From IMG/VR virus record IMGVR_UViG_3300038629_000407, positions 1-28,172 of that record: DNA of 28,172 nt; one strand, written 5' to 3'. Shown piece by piece: positions 12,301 to 16,892 of the stretch. Within the stretch, counting starts at the first letter, position 1. Each line of letters starts with the position of its first letter. Source of the DNA: a virus. The notes beneath the pieces are model-generated. The model was not told the DNA's origin. It saw nothing but the letters and a program-made list of their open reading frames with translations, and did not search any database. Both the position numbers and the translations under genes were made by a program.

Positions 12301-14261
12301 CGTTGCTCCTTCATCTTCAGCATCGCCACATCGGCCGATTCTGGGTCCAGTCCGAATGCCCAGGTCATGGCGGGCGTTATCGCCAGGGATCCATCAGTGC
12401 TGGCAATGCCAGGCCCAGCCTCGAGGGTTGCTGCTGCCGCTTGCAGCGCGGTCTCGACCTCCTCCTCGGTTTGCCCGGTCACGAAAAACTCGTCGCCGCT
12501 GGTGTGGAACGCAGCATCGCTTTCGGCGCCGATAGCATCGCCGACCTGGCGCAGCAGTTCGTCGCCGACCTCATGGCCGCCCATGTGATCGTTCACGTAC
12601 TTGAGCGAGTCAACGTCGATTGCAGCAATGACTGGGGCGCCCTCCGTCTCGAGCGAATCCTCGAACGCGCGCTTGTTGCCCAGGCCTGTGAGTTCATCGG
12701 TGTAGAGTTCGGTGACGATCTCCGCGTCGGTCATTTCGGTGACGGCTTTCCGGCGGGTCCGGTCTTTGCGTCGCTCGGTGCCGCCGTACGCATCTTCCTT
12801 GGCGGCGTCGACAGCCTGGTCCATTTCTGCTTTGGCACGACGGCCGGCCGGCAAGATCATGATGTCGTTGTCGCCAACACGTTTGGCGTACCCCAGATCT
12901 ACCAGGCGAGTCTGTTGCTCGTCATCGATATAGTTGCCTTCCTGGACCTCGGCAATGTCTTTGGACACGGCCGACATGCTTGCCGCGTTTCCCTTGAAGA
13001 CCTCCTCGACGTTCGTTTCTTTCTTGTCCGAAGGCGGCGGCTTTGGCTTGTACCAGCCCTTCTTACCATTGATCTCAATGAGCATCGCACCTGGTGCGCC
13101 GGGCTCCGCAGGATCGAACAGCGATAAGTTCGGATCCTTCCCCGCCCCTTGCGAGCGGTCAGCGATCTCAGACGGGATGCGTATCGCGGCACCGGCAACC
13201 CCGCCAAGGATGAATGAGTCTCGGATTCGCTGAATCGCTTCTTTCGCGGATATCTCCTCATCGAGGATCCCCACGTCGTAGGCCATCGCCAGCGCTTCGG
13301 TGATCACCTCCTGGGATCCCTCGGCCCCTGCAGCGGAGAGAAAGTTCTTGGCAATCTGTGTCAGCCCGCCACCTTTGCCGCGCTTGAAGATCTTCTCCAG
13401 CGCAAGTGTCTCAGGCAGAAACTCGAACATCGCGTTGAACCCGGCACGCTGGTGGTTCTGCTCTTGCGTGAGTTCCATTTCCCGACCTTCGGCCAGGGCG
13501 GCGCCATACACGTCGGCTGCGATCATGCCGGATCCGACGAGCGGTCGTCTTAAGGCGATGGCCGGTGCCATCCTGGCTACGGTCTCAACTCCCGTAGCAA
13601 CAAAAGCCTCGGTGCTGGACAGCAACCCTTCTTCCGCCTCATGCGGCATGTTCTCTCGAGCTCGCTTGCGGAGCTGGCCTGCGGTCCCAAAGAACGGGGT
13701 AGCCTCGTCGCTACCCATCCGGTCTTCCCACATCTTGGTGCGCTGAACCGGTTTCATGATCGTTTTGAGAACCTGGTCAATCTTGCCAATCTTCGCGGCT
13801 GCCGGGAGGCCGATGTACTTCGACATTTCAGACTGGAAGGCAGCAGCTTGCTGTTCATCCAGGTACTCGAGGGCGGGGTGCTGTACGTGGCCGATTACAT
13901 CGGCTCCGGTCTCTGCCAAGCCAGCTGTGGTTTGTTGCAGCCCAGCCAACGCAGGCTTCGCCACATAGTCTTTCATCCAATTGGCGGAGCTGCCCGGGCT
14001 CCCAGGCTGCTGAGGCGGCGCGTCTAATCCTGGTGGCGGCTCCCCTTCGCCCACACCCAGTGCCGGCGCAGGTTGCTGGCTGATGTCACCCTCGGTTGCT
14101 TCGAGTGCAGCGGCTGGCGAGGAGAGGTCAGAAGCATCCGCCTCGAGTTCCTGGGCGTACCGCTTGAATCGTCGCGCGGCTTCCGCGTCACCAGCAGCAT
14201 GGGCCGCCTCAAACTTACGGTAGGTTTCGCTTAACTCCCGTTGCAGATCTGGCTCTGCCAT
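3345..14261 (-). CDS. Giant polyvalent virion/ejection protein (GGDEF, C5-MTase-like, ParB-like, GNAT, RadC-like, LPD38-like)
   Basis: The 3638-residue product belongs to the polyvalent proteins that tailed phages are thought to eject with their DNA. Segments in order: helical N-terminus (100-390); GGDEF domain (515-640; DELTGLGNKRAF, SGDEF at 588-592); helical polyvalent-type region (700-910); C5-methyltransferase-like domain (1015-1235; D1023, PPC with C1078, ENP 1141-1143); ParB/sulfiredoxin-like domain (1335-1440; GRHRS 1406-1410); SAP-like stretch (1505-1535); domain with GANR and VDTHA motifs (1690-2090), resembling the phage family I know as DUF7178; GNAT (2160-2300); RadC/JAMM-like domain (2335-2450; H2400, H2402, D2413); a second RadC-like tail (2490-2615); and an LPD38-like region to about 3480, with one hydrophobic stretch at 3245-3268. 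Linkers are low in complexity. The gene follows two ejection-type genes and precedes the endolysin. Two small frames are nested in its linkers. Confidence 0.9.
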   Translation of the reverse strand: MAEPDLQRELSETYRKFEAAHAAGDAEAARRFKRYAQELEADASDLSSPAAALEATEGDISQQPAPALGVGEGEPPPGLDAPPQQPGSPGSSANWMKDYVAKPALAGLQQTTAGLAETGADVIGHVQHPALEYLDEQQAAAFQSEMSKYIGLPAAAKIGKIDQVLKTIMKPVQRTKMWEDRMGSDEATPFFGTAGQLRKRARENMPHEAEEGLLSSTEAFVATGVETVARMAPAIALRRPLVGSGMIAADVYGAALAEGREMELTQEQNHQRAGFNAMFEFLPETLALEKIFKRGKGGGLTQIAKNFLSAAGAEGSQEVITEALAMAYDVGILDEEISAKEAIQRIRDSFILGGVAGAAIRIPSEIADRSQGAGKDPNLSLFDPAEPGAPGAMLIEINGKKGWYKPKPPPSDKKETNVEEVFKGNAASMSAVSKDIAEVQEGNYIDDEQQTRLVDLGYAKRVGDNDIMILPAGRRAKAEMDQAVDAAKEDAYGGTERRKDRTRRKAVTEMTDAEIVTELYTDELTGLGNKRAFEDSLETEGAPVIAAIDVDSLKYVNDHMGGHEVGDELLRQVGDAIGAESDAAFHTSGDEFFVTGQTEEEVETALQAAAATLEAGPGIASTDGSLAITPAMTWAFGLDPESADVAMLKMKEQRQREGLRSAHGKPPPSLRRLKPSEATLSERFGPEAEARPEPAEPPVYSPEQETELEVRAEALSKMAQPDAKTVDRTADELMVAIGKLGGLSREAAEAEGIDPEEMKRSRAFPAKNAEFDDIDLLREALAEEGYAGAELNELIDKMNESLRGTPQYSTGVDFERIGPEWANVLSDNREVGSGKLTPRAAQRAIIKALEGEKLGAREQRFMDDLITDIDISRLADLAEGDPLSTYESLPRSEIQSAALEYFDNPESFGELAEKINAETEEATTDEAGEDAGTGRGEGTQEGEPGSETAAEFPETWLTPDELSKLPDAERFPVPEKKIKADDSRTEDLSAEEAAAVVQGWKDEAARIGREEDNSNKVILSLFDVSGAWSKPWRDAGYQVVQYDVKSGDDLVAFMPVAEITEIRNEGFEIVGVLAAPPCTSFASSGARWWKKQHDVPGLVEEKYGLWATKYFDTPLDYAKTLVAITEEIIALANPSGFHVLENPVGRIQKETGLPEPLLVFDPRNYGEPYTKKTQLWGSFNPELPQANVAATEGSLISKLRGDVEADKARRSQTPEGFAYSFFMANHAPALEAGWAVTTQSTNDDGGRNVTVTDPGGVETQTTLLPTDTDADAIQVAKDLAADDTTVVDIQGARQERDDADLKAMLESGELPIEPETPADAFSAAAIEQGEAEAAGNSRTAVVQMTPNEFLSMAEPFAAEGPERVMDEKLEKIRGTLDAGEQLGSTPLLNFGLNEDSSVAQVVSHDGRHRSMVLAERGMGDMPMPVRLTSSEGSEAPAIRFSTDARRPTTLTGQVGGENAGNTMTFPAVPPPAVTEVPTEGPATTERIDTVIEETEARVGARVGDMNLTELRKFAKGSGIRVGKADADTLRQRLVSARTAVAVVNEFPSRMDFNDAVEAGIVSKEKVWEWYNAIRKGSQNTNDPVNYALNSMVLWEWGLGNRAFTVPGQRPAEGVEEEGVEYELEEDESFESTTYEVYDRHTGERVGGPYKQLNRARRRVDRLDNEYGGYRYGVREIGDGGVPGRVMEPGEKYSPSRPWTTGSRRVSTRNPWAKKPLEGALERDLTVGLEAAKLAPHAFRRTVETMAKYVNFRITKGASTEETAEEIIEQIKSNLLWLHGQVPAEIRERSRKWYEGANRVSAKLAQRYGTTQQAMAGAIAALSPQTPWEINVSLAERAVDVWTNQQETRPSAAMRRKGAEIFDGPVYAENLEKVLRSRLRQLTDPVQQAMWVRIFDETNNPASYRTLTPEGQFGENATTSQETIAGERLFLATIKWGSVPSLAKALKILADPTVENISQSMGWGHKIRNFYNNIITPNSVRGDVTVDTHAVAAGLLRPLGSDATEVDNNFGSSKGIGDNAHTGLNGAYWAYAEAYRRAATELGLQPRELQSITWEAAKGLFTEGFKTDRNRVAAHKVWQDYKDGNIEADAAREQISEQASGIANPEWARSPYRQYARTADSSYQDQLPGPGVAEPGSEGGPTDTGGEGRAAAGPGRAGRRRRAESRGLEFLREDVATLQADLLDNDNVSTIELSVTSQGDLSLDMLVVRQGARKAGTGTFVMNELMRFADEYNVRMTLMPAEKNDGIGTTSKGRLISFYKRFGFVENKGRNKDFTLGGITQGTVMYRNAEPRQDNLPVIEVEELRSSDANVFNQMVENVEVATVDSPVEFVNRPEDAVAVLQPRASAAQENMLALVVDKDGRPLQIIRHTIGMHDSASVHASFLVGSIMDVEGAASVWFAHNHPSDVSDPSAADLALTEHLISMMQDYHIWAAPAIQPEGMLVLTPSGRTAHAYIGGTVSKLLPQSTGPEGPVWAAPGQSVKVPVTERIYTKVPDQNRVQVSDSTAIRRYLREKHPKGDGIVMLDTRHNIIGYLPMTEAEMKDMGTQQPHGGKRKLLRAIHQGNVAAVIIQTQTESLLPGAEAAAFLMRFGGNNTVVLDHFYGKDMHSAAENGILGDVFDPKPGNIREDEEEYDNPYLTSASKKIGAPAVKETFWERWVGFYGNFKREWEAGLFDKFAGLKDALVNAEASMDAYIEARFSTSLDSVMKAVLEYGHPTWGVGENAGMVMTEGKGLLDILKPIGDRINEWSMFMAGRRGKRLLMEGYTSLDEYNRGSIDNWLHTNNISGLDAIFESMASGAMPAGMIEQIIENGREKNFTPAELEAMIDQVEENPDFEEVAKEYAAFNKKVLDFGEQAGIINPETRPFWEHADYVPFYRIQDERMTGALSGGPRGLEGQKDPTKYLKGSELAIGNVVDNILANVTNIVNTSMKNQAARSSVDALKGSGIINKVPMAMSQALIPMGQVKKILANAGIDPSTIPGNVLQGVRMMTALEPPTTRKRGRDAKEGGAISIMRDGKREYYHTADELLYRALTSINMEQFGKITQAFRNFKRFFTGTITLDPGFMVRNYARDLLSSYVLDRQEYGHLKGAYHAAVDLPAHMARSAVGFKQALAGDESLRTMMSAGAAFDSGYINYGDPTSTGRAIRKSMRAKGFTDSVLDNGLKLFEAYKALGSAVENANRIGVYNHALAQGKSKKQAAYEAKDLMDFSMGGDYPVVQWLIQTVPFMGARLQGFHRLQRGAAEHPVAFAYKGLLLSMAGMALYMAFEDDDRYKELPYWDRAAYYHWWIGDKHFRLPKPFEIGALFNTLPEMFMERALSEEPDANKIMLKQLWHMIGETFSMNPIPQLVQPAVESMFNLNFFTQREIVSAFEERRLPAEQYRYYGSPTFREIAEAAPPWMQQSFGKLTSPLHLENLYRGYTGTMGQYALLGADAMMRNAMDHPAPPAWEMQDYPVVGSFYRGEGRARRTMYSDGFYELLRKTMQVKGSLTFLEKQDLDDRADYIEAEYEPYIDISKELEKLRENVQDLNRDAMDIYLDEKMDPDEKRRQMIEIDLEKNELFKEGYELRPGATPPSEKGDLTFLLESFGVDDAVEILAEQLEDDAPITAEILVDIMELPEAQREVLARMTSNRTARGGGQ
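7760..7978 (-). CDS. Nested small gene (72 aa, IPVTRxNYL motif) in +1 frame of the giant gene
   Basis: This frame lies wholly inside the giant gene on the same strand, shifted by +1. A GTG start sits 7 nt after GGGAG. The 72 residues read like a genuine phage protein: a short polar N-terminus, SMREQQIPVTRTNYLARAW, then LTPEERDELPPDL and an acidic tail. The IPVTRxNYL...W...ELP pattern recalls small stand-alone proteins common in phages and proteobacteria. Its codons are ordinary for this genome (CTG, GCC, GAC, GAG). The giant protein's frame here is a Gly/Arg/Ala/Pro-rich linker (residues 2095-2168) with several rare-type codons (CGA, AGA, TTA, many GGA). This suggests the small frame is the older one. 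Whether it is still translated is not proven. Confidence 0.55.
   Translation of the reverse strand: MNKQAVSQIPSGQDPLIDSMREQQIPVTRTNYLARAWPNRDLKADPLTPEERDELPPDLAAQEDVAEQKVVA
11390..11515 (-). CDS. Possible nested small basic gene (41 aa) in +1 frame of the giant gene
   Basis: A 41-residue frame starts at an ATG 7 nt after GGAG, in the same +1 phase as the other nested frame. The product is lysine-rich and plausibly folded in its middle (KQEKMQALVVGKALKKANL), ending in a proline-containing tail. The giant frame here is a Glu/Gly/Thr linker (residues 916-958) in which ten of eleven Glu codons are GAA, as expected if it overprints an AAG-rich frame. The frame is short, and a +1 shadow of a GAA-rich linker would also give many Lys residues, so this call is weaker than the 72-residue one. 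No family is recognised. Confidence 0.35.
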   Translation of the reverse strand: MPKPKKQPLTKQEKMQALVVGKALKKANLDPRLQPNFQKPG

Positions 14262-15394
14262 TAGTAGTCGTCCCAGCCCTCTGGGCGTTGCTGCGACGGC
14301 AGCGCGCCTCCCGTGTTTTGAGCTCGAGGACCTCCCTCCAGCGCAGGTCGCGCACCTGCAGATCCGGCAACACCTTTGACCTCATCGAAGTACTCCTGGC
14401 GCCAGAGTTCGCGCTCTTTTTTCGTGAAGTGTTTTGGTCTTTTGAGATCTCCGGTAATGGGAGAGGCCACGGTGTCGCCCTTGTCAGATGCTGTGGTCCA
14501 AGCTTTCCTGGCCGCCTCCCGAATCTCTGAGTTGGTCAGGCCGCCAGCCCTGATTTCCGCAGCTTCTTCTGGGCTGTATCCGGCCCTGATCAGCGCGGCC
14601 CGTTCTTGTTCGCCAGAGAAACCTCGCGCACCGTACCCGGGGGTCATGCCAGGCATGGCTCGCGTATCCGTTCCGGGCTCCATGAGCGGCTGACCGGTGC
14701 GGACATTCATCCCGCCCTCAGTCGTCCACATGATGTTGTCTGGATCCGACAGTGCAGCCTCGTTGGTGACATCGGCCTTCGCGAAATCCAACGCCTCTTT
14801 GCGTTGCTGCTCGTTGTAGTCGACGGTGCGTTGCTGCTCTGCCAGCTGCCGACCCTGCATACCTTGCAGAGCTGCGCCGCCAGCTTCACCCATTGCGCCA
14901 CCCAGCTGTGAATTCCACGCGCCCGACGCCGCGGCCAACCGCATGCCGAAGTCCATCAAGAACAAACCCCAGTCCTCGCGCTTGAGTTTCGGGTCAAATG
15001 TTCTCTCGCCACCAATCCGCTCGAGCGCTTCGTTGTACGCTTTCTCAAGAGAACCCTTGCCGTGCATATCTTCGATGGCGGCATTCATTTCTTTTTTCGC
15101 TTCGGGCGTTCCGGTCTTGGTTGCCTCGACCGACTCCTCAGCCGTTTTCACGCTGATCTCCGGGTCGATCTCGGTCGGTGCCGCTTCTTGTTGACCCTGC
15201 AGAGCCGGGTTTGCCGTTGCTGGCGGGGCGCCAATTTGGGGCACCGGAGATAATGGTGGAGCAGTGGGCCGCATTGTGCTCTCTGGTGTCGGCTGAGCGG
15301 GCTGCCCAATCTCGACAGGGCCAGGCTGCAACCCAGGACGTCGCGGGTCAGGATTCTGTTGTCCCAGCCCAGCAATCATCGCGTTTAATGCCAT
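14261..15394 (-). CDS. Probable internal virion/ejection protein, 377 aa
   Basis: The 377-residue product starts at an ATG preceded by CGGAGAT and is joined to the giant gene by a TAATG overlap. Residues 1-80 are Pro/Gln/Ala-rich and disordered. An amphipathic helical core follows (about 80-260). It contains GLFLMDFGMRLAAASGAW and GGAMGEAGGAALQGMQGRQ, a pattern seen in proteins next to ejection genes of marine and environmental podoviruses. Residues about 250-300 have an acidic helical EQERAALIRAGYSPEEAAEI-type stretch, and the C-terminus is Gly/Pro/Arg-rich. With the 307-residue neighbour and the giant protein it makes a three-gene set like the ejection proteins of P22-like phages. Role is inferred from order and composition. 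Confidence 0.65.
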   Translation of the reverse strand: MALNAMIAGLGQQNPDPRRPGLQPGPVEIGQPAQPTPESTMRPTAPPLSPVPQIGAPPATANPALQGQQEAAPTEIDPEISVKTAEESVEATKTGTPEAKKEMNAAIEDMHGKGSLEKAYNEALERIGGERTFDPKLKREDWGLFLMDFGMRLAAASGAWNSQLGGAMGEAGGAALQGMQGRQLAEQQRTVDYNEQQRKEALDFAKADVTNEAALSDPDNIMWTTEGGMNVRTGQPLMEPGTDTRAMPGMTPGYGARGFSGEQERAALIRAGYSPEEAAEIRAGGLTNSEIREAARKAWTTASDKGDTVASPITGDLKRPKHFTKKERELWRQEYFDEVKGVAGSAGARPALEGGPRAQNTGGALPSQQRPEGWDDY

Positions 15395-15406
15395 GTTATA
15401 TCTCCG

Positions 15407-16330
15407 TCAGTTGCTAAGCGCTGGGAGCGGGGCGTCGTTGGCACTACCGGCCGCCGAGGCAGCGCCCTGAACAGCAAGGCTCGCGCCGCCCGAAAAGTAA
15501 GCGGCAGCAACCGTTGTTGCGATCCCGAGAACCTGGCCGAGCACGTTGCCTTTTTCTTTGGTCGTGGTCTTGCTTGTTTGAGTTTCCTCGTACGAACCTT
15601 TCAGGCCGCGAAGCACATCTGTCAGATAAGCAGCTTGCCGGCCGCCCCAGTCGCGCCCTTCGATGAACTGCTGGTAGTCGAAGTCTTTCATTTGCTGGTT
15701 GACTTGACGCTCCACCTCGCCGGTCTCCATCAAACGCTGAACATCTTTGCTCACGAGGTCGGAACCCAGCCCTGCCAGCTCCATGTACTTGCCAGACTGT
15801 TGCAGCTTCCGGTTCTGGTCGGCCTGCCACAGATCGCTGCCTCGGTCGAATGCCTGGGAGTAGCCGCGGTCGTACAAATCCGACAGACCCTCGTTGGTCA
15901 TTTCGTCTTCTTCGCGAAGCGCGAGCGCAGCTCTGGATCCGTACGCGCCGGCCGTATCCATTTGCCCCAGCCGGTCATTGCGTCGCCGCAGACCCTCCTC
16001 GCGGAGTTCCCTCGCCGCTGGGTTGAGCGCAGACTCAATGTACGGATTCATGTACGCGCCCATGTCCGCTTCGGTAAAGTCCTGCATTTCGTCGAGCGCA
16101 CCTCGAGCGGAGCTCAGGTCTCCCTCGTAGGCCCCGGTCTTTTGCCGGGCAAGATTGATCGCTTCTTCCTGCCCGCCGGTCAGCCCAGCAACACGACCAC
16201 CCGTATACGGCTGGTAGGGGGTCTTCGCGTAATCCGTCGCGAGCCCGGCCGCAGTTTGCGCCGAGTTCTCAATCCATGACGGCGGGGTGTACTTCTGAGT
16301 TTGGCTCGTTGTCTTCTTGCCGCTGCCCAT
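15407..16330 (-). CDS. Probable ejection/DNA-transfer-type virion protein, 307 aa
   Basis: The 307-residue product starts at an ATG after GGAGAC. It has the layout of a widespread phage virion protein: a basic, Ser/Thr/Gln-rich N-terminus, then PYQPYTGGRVAGLTGGQEEA (residues 38-57), a long helical region with YMNPYIESALNPAARELREE, then AGAYGSRAALA and an extended charged coiled region. A hydrophobic Ala/Gly-rich stretch (about 265-292) near the C-terminus could insert in a membrane. That suits a protein that leaves the virion and helps form the DNA path through the envelope. Its first 62 bp overlap the end of the upstream acetyltransferase gene in another frame. Confidence 0.7.
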   Translation of the reverse strand: MGSGKKTTSQTQKYTPPSWIENSAQTAAGLATDYAKTPYQPYTGGRVAGLTGGQEEAINLARQKTGAYEGDLSSARGALDEMQDFTEADMGAYMNPYIESALNPAARELREEGLRRRNDRLGQMDTAGAYGSRAALALREEDEMTNEGLSDLYDRGYSQAFDRGSDLWQADQNRKLQQSGKYMELAGLGSDLVSKDVQRLMETGEVERQVNQQMKDFDYQQFIEGRDWGGRQAAYLTDVLRGLKGSYEETQTSKTTTKEKGNVLGQVLGIATTVAAAYFSGGASLAVQGAASAAGSANDAPLPALSN

Positions 16331-16850
16331 CTTTGGTCTCCGGTTCTCTTATGAATTGGCCACCCAGGTACTGGTAACCGCTCATTCTCATCAGTCGATC
16401 CTTCAGAGTTGCATCTTTCCCCGACGATATTCCGCCCCAAATCGGCGCTCCACGGTCGTCAGCATAGGCGTGTATGACCTTCATCAAACCAGCAAACACG
16501 CCGCCTTCGCGGAAGTTGCGGCTCACAAACATCCAGTCCACATAGAGAAACCAGCGAGGGCTCCAAGGGAAACGGAAGTTGGTGACCGCTATTGTGCCGA
16601 TCAGCCGCCCCGATTTCTCGGCAACAACGACGTATCCCTCGTTCAGGATACTCGTTACCCAATTGATTGCCATGTAGTAATCAGGCGGTGGATAGCCGTT
16701 TCCATCGTCTGTAATGGATTGATCCAAGAGCCGCACGAGGTTCGAGACGTCGAGCGGCTGAGCCTGCCGGATCTTGATTTGCGCCGGATTCGTCTTGTCC
16801 GGGTAGATCTGATCTTCGTTGGTAACTCTATTATTTCCCATATCGCTCAT
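16269..16850 (-). CDS. GNAT-family N-acetyltransferase
   Basis: The 193-residue product has the GNAT acyl-CoA fold pattern. Residues 26-90 hold the N-terminal helices and strands (IKIRQAQPLDVSNLVRLLDQ; GYVVVAEKSGRLIGTIAVTN). Residues 102-125 carry the acetyl-CoA loop region (YVDWMFVSRNFREGGVFAGL), where RNFREGG stands for the usual R/QxxGxG. Residues 127-168 complete the fold (AYADDRGA, then MSGYQYLGGQFIRE). Phages often carry such a gene among virion genes, but its substrate is unknown. The ATG at 16850 follows AAGGAGG by 7 nt, the best ribosome-binding site in this stretch. The polar C-terminus (after residue 170) is encoded in the overlap with the next gene. A 42-bp gap upstream holds a parS-like site. 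Confidence 0.85.
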   Translation of the reverse strand: MSDMGNNRVTNEDQIYPDKTNPAQIKIRQAQPLDVSNLVRLLDQSITDDGNGYPPPDYYMAINWVTSILNEGYVVVAEKSGRLIGTIAVTNFRFPWSPRWFLYVDWMFVSRNFREGGVFAGLMKVIHAYADDRGAPIWGGISSGKDATLKDRLMRMSGYQYLGGQFIREPETKDGQRQEDNEPNSEVHPAVMD

Positions 16851-16876
16851 CGATGGCCTCCTTGAGGCGTCGGTTG

Positions 16877-16892
16877 TGTTCCACGTGAAACA
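16877..16892. promoter_or_regulatory. parS-like centromere site (TGTTCCACGTGAAACA)
   Basis: The 16 bases match the bacterial chromosomal parS consensus TGTTNCACGTGNAACA at every fixed position. Its two half-sites are the two common natural variants (TTCCAC and GTGAAA). It lies in the only sizeable gap of the late operon (16851-16892), directly against the stop codon of the fibre gene and about 15 nt from the ribosome-binding site of the GNAT gene. Chromosomal ParB proteins bind such sites and slide as CTP-gated clamps. In RNA it could also form a 6-bp hairpin with a 4-base loop and one G-U pair, but no T tract follows. No second full site was seen in the window. Confidence 0.75.
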
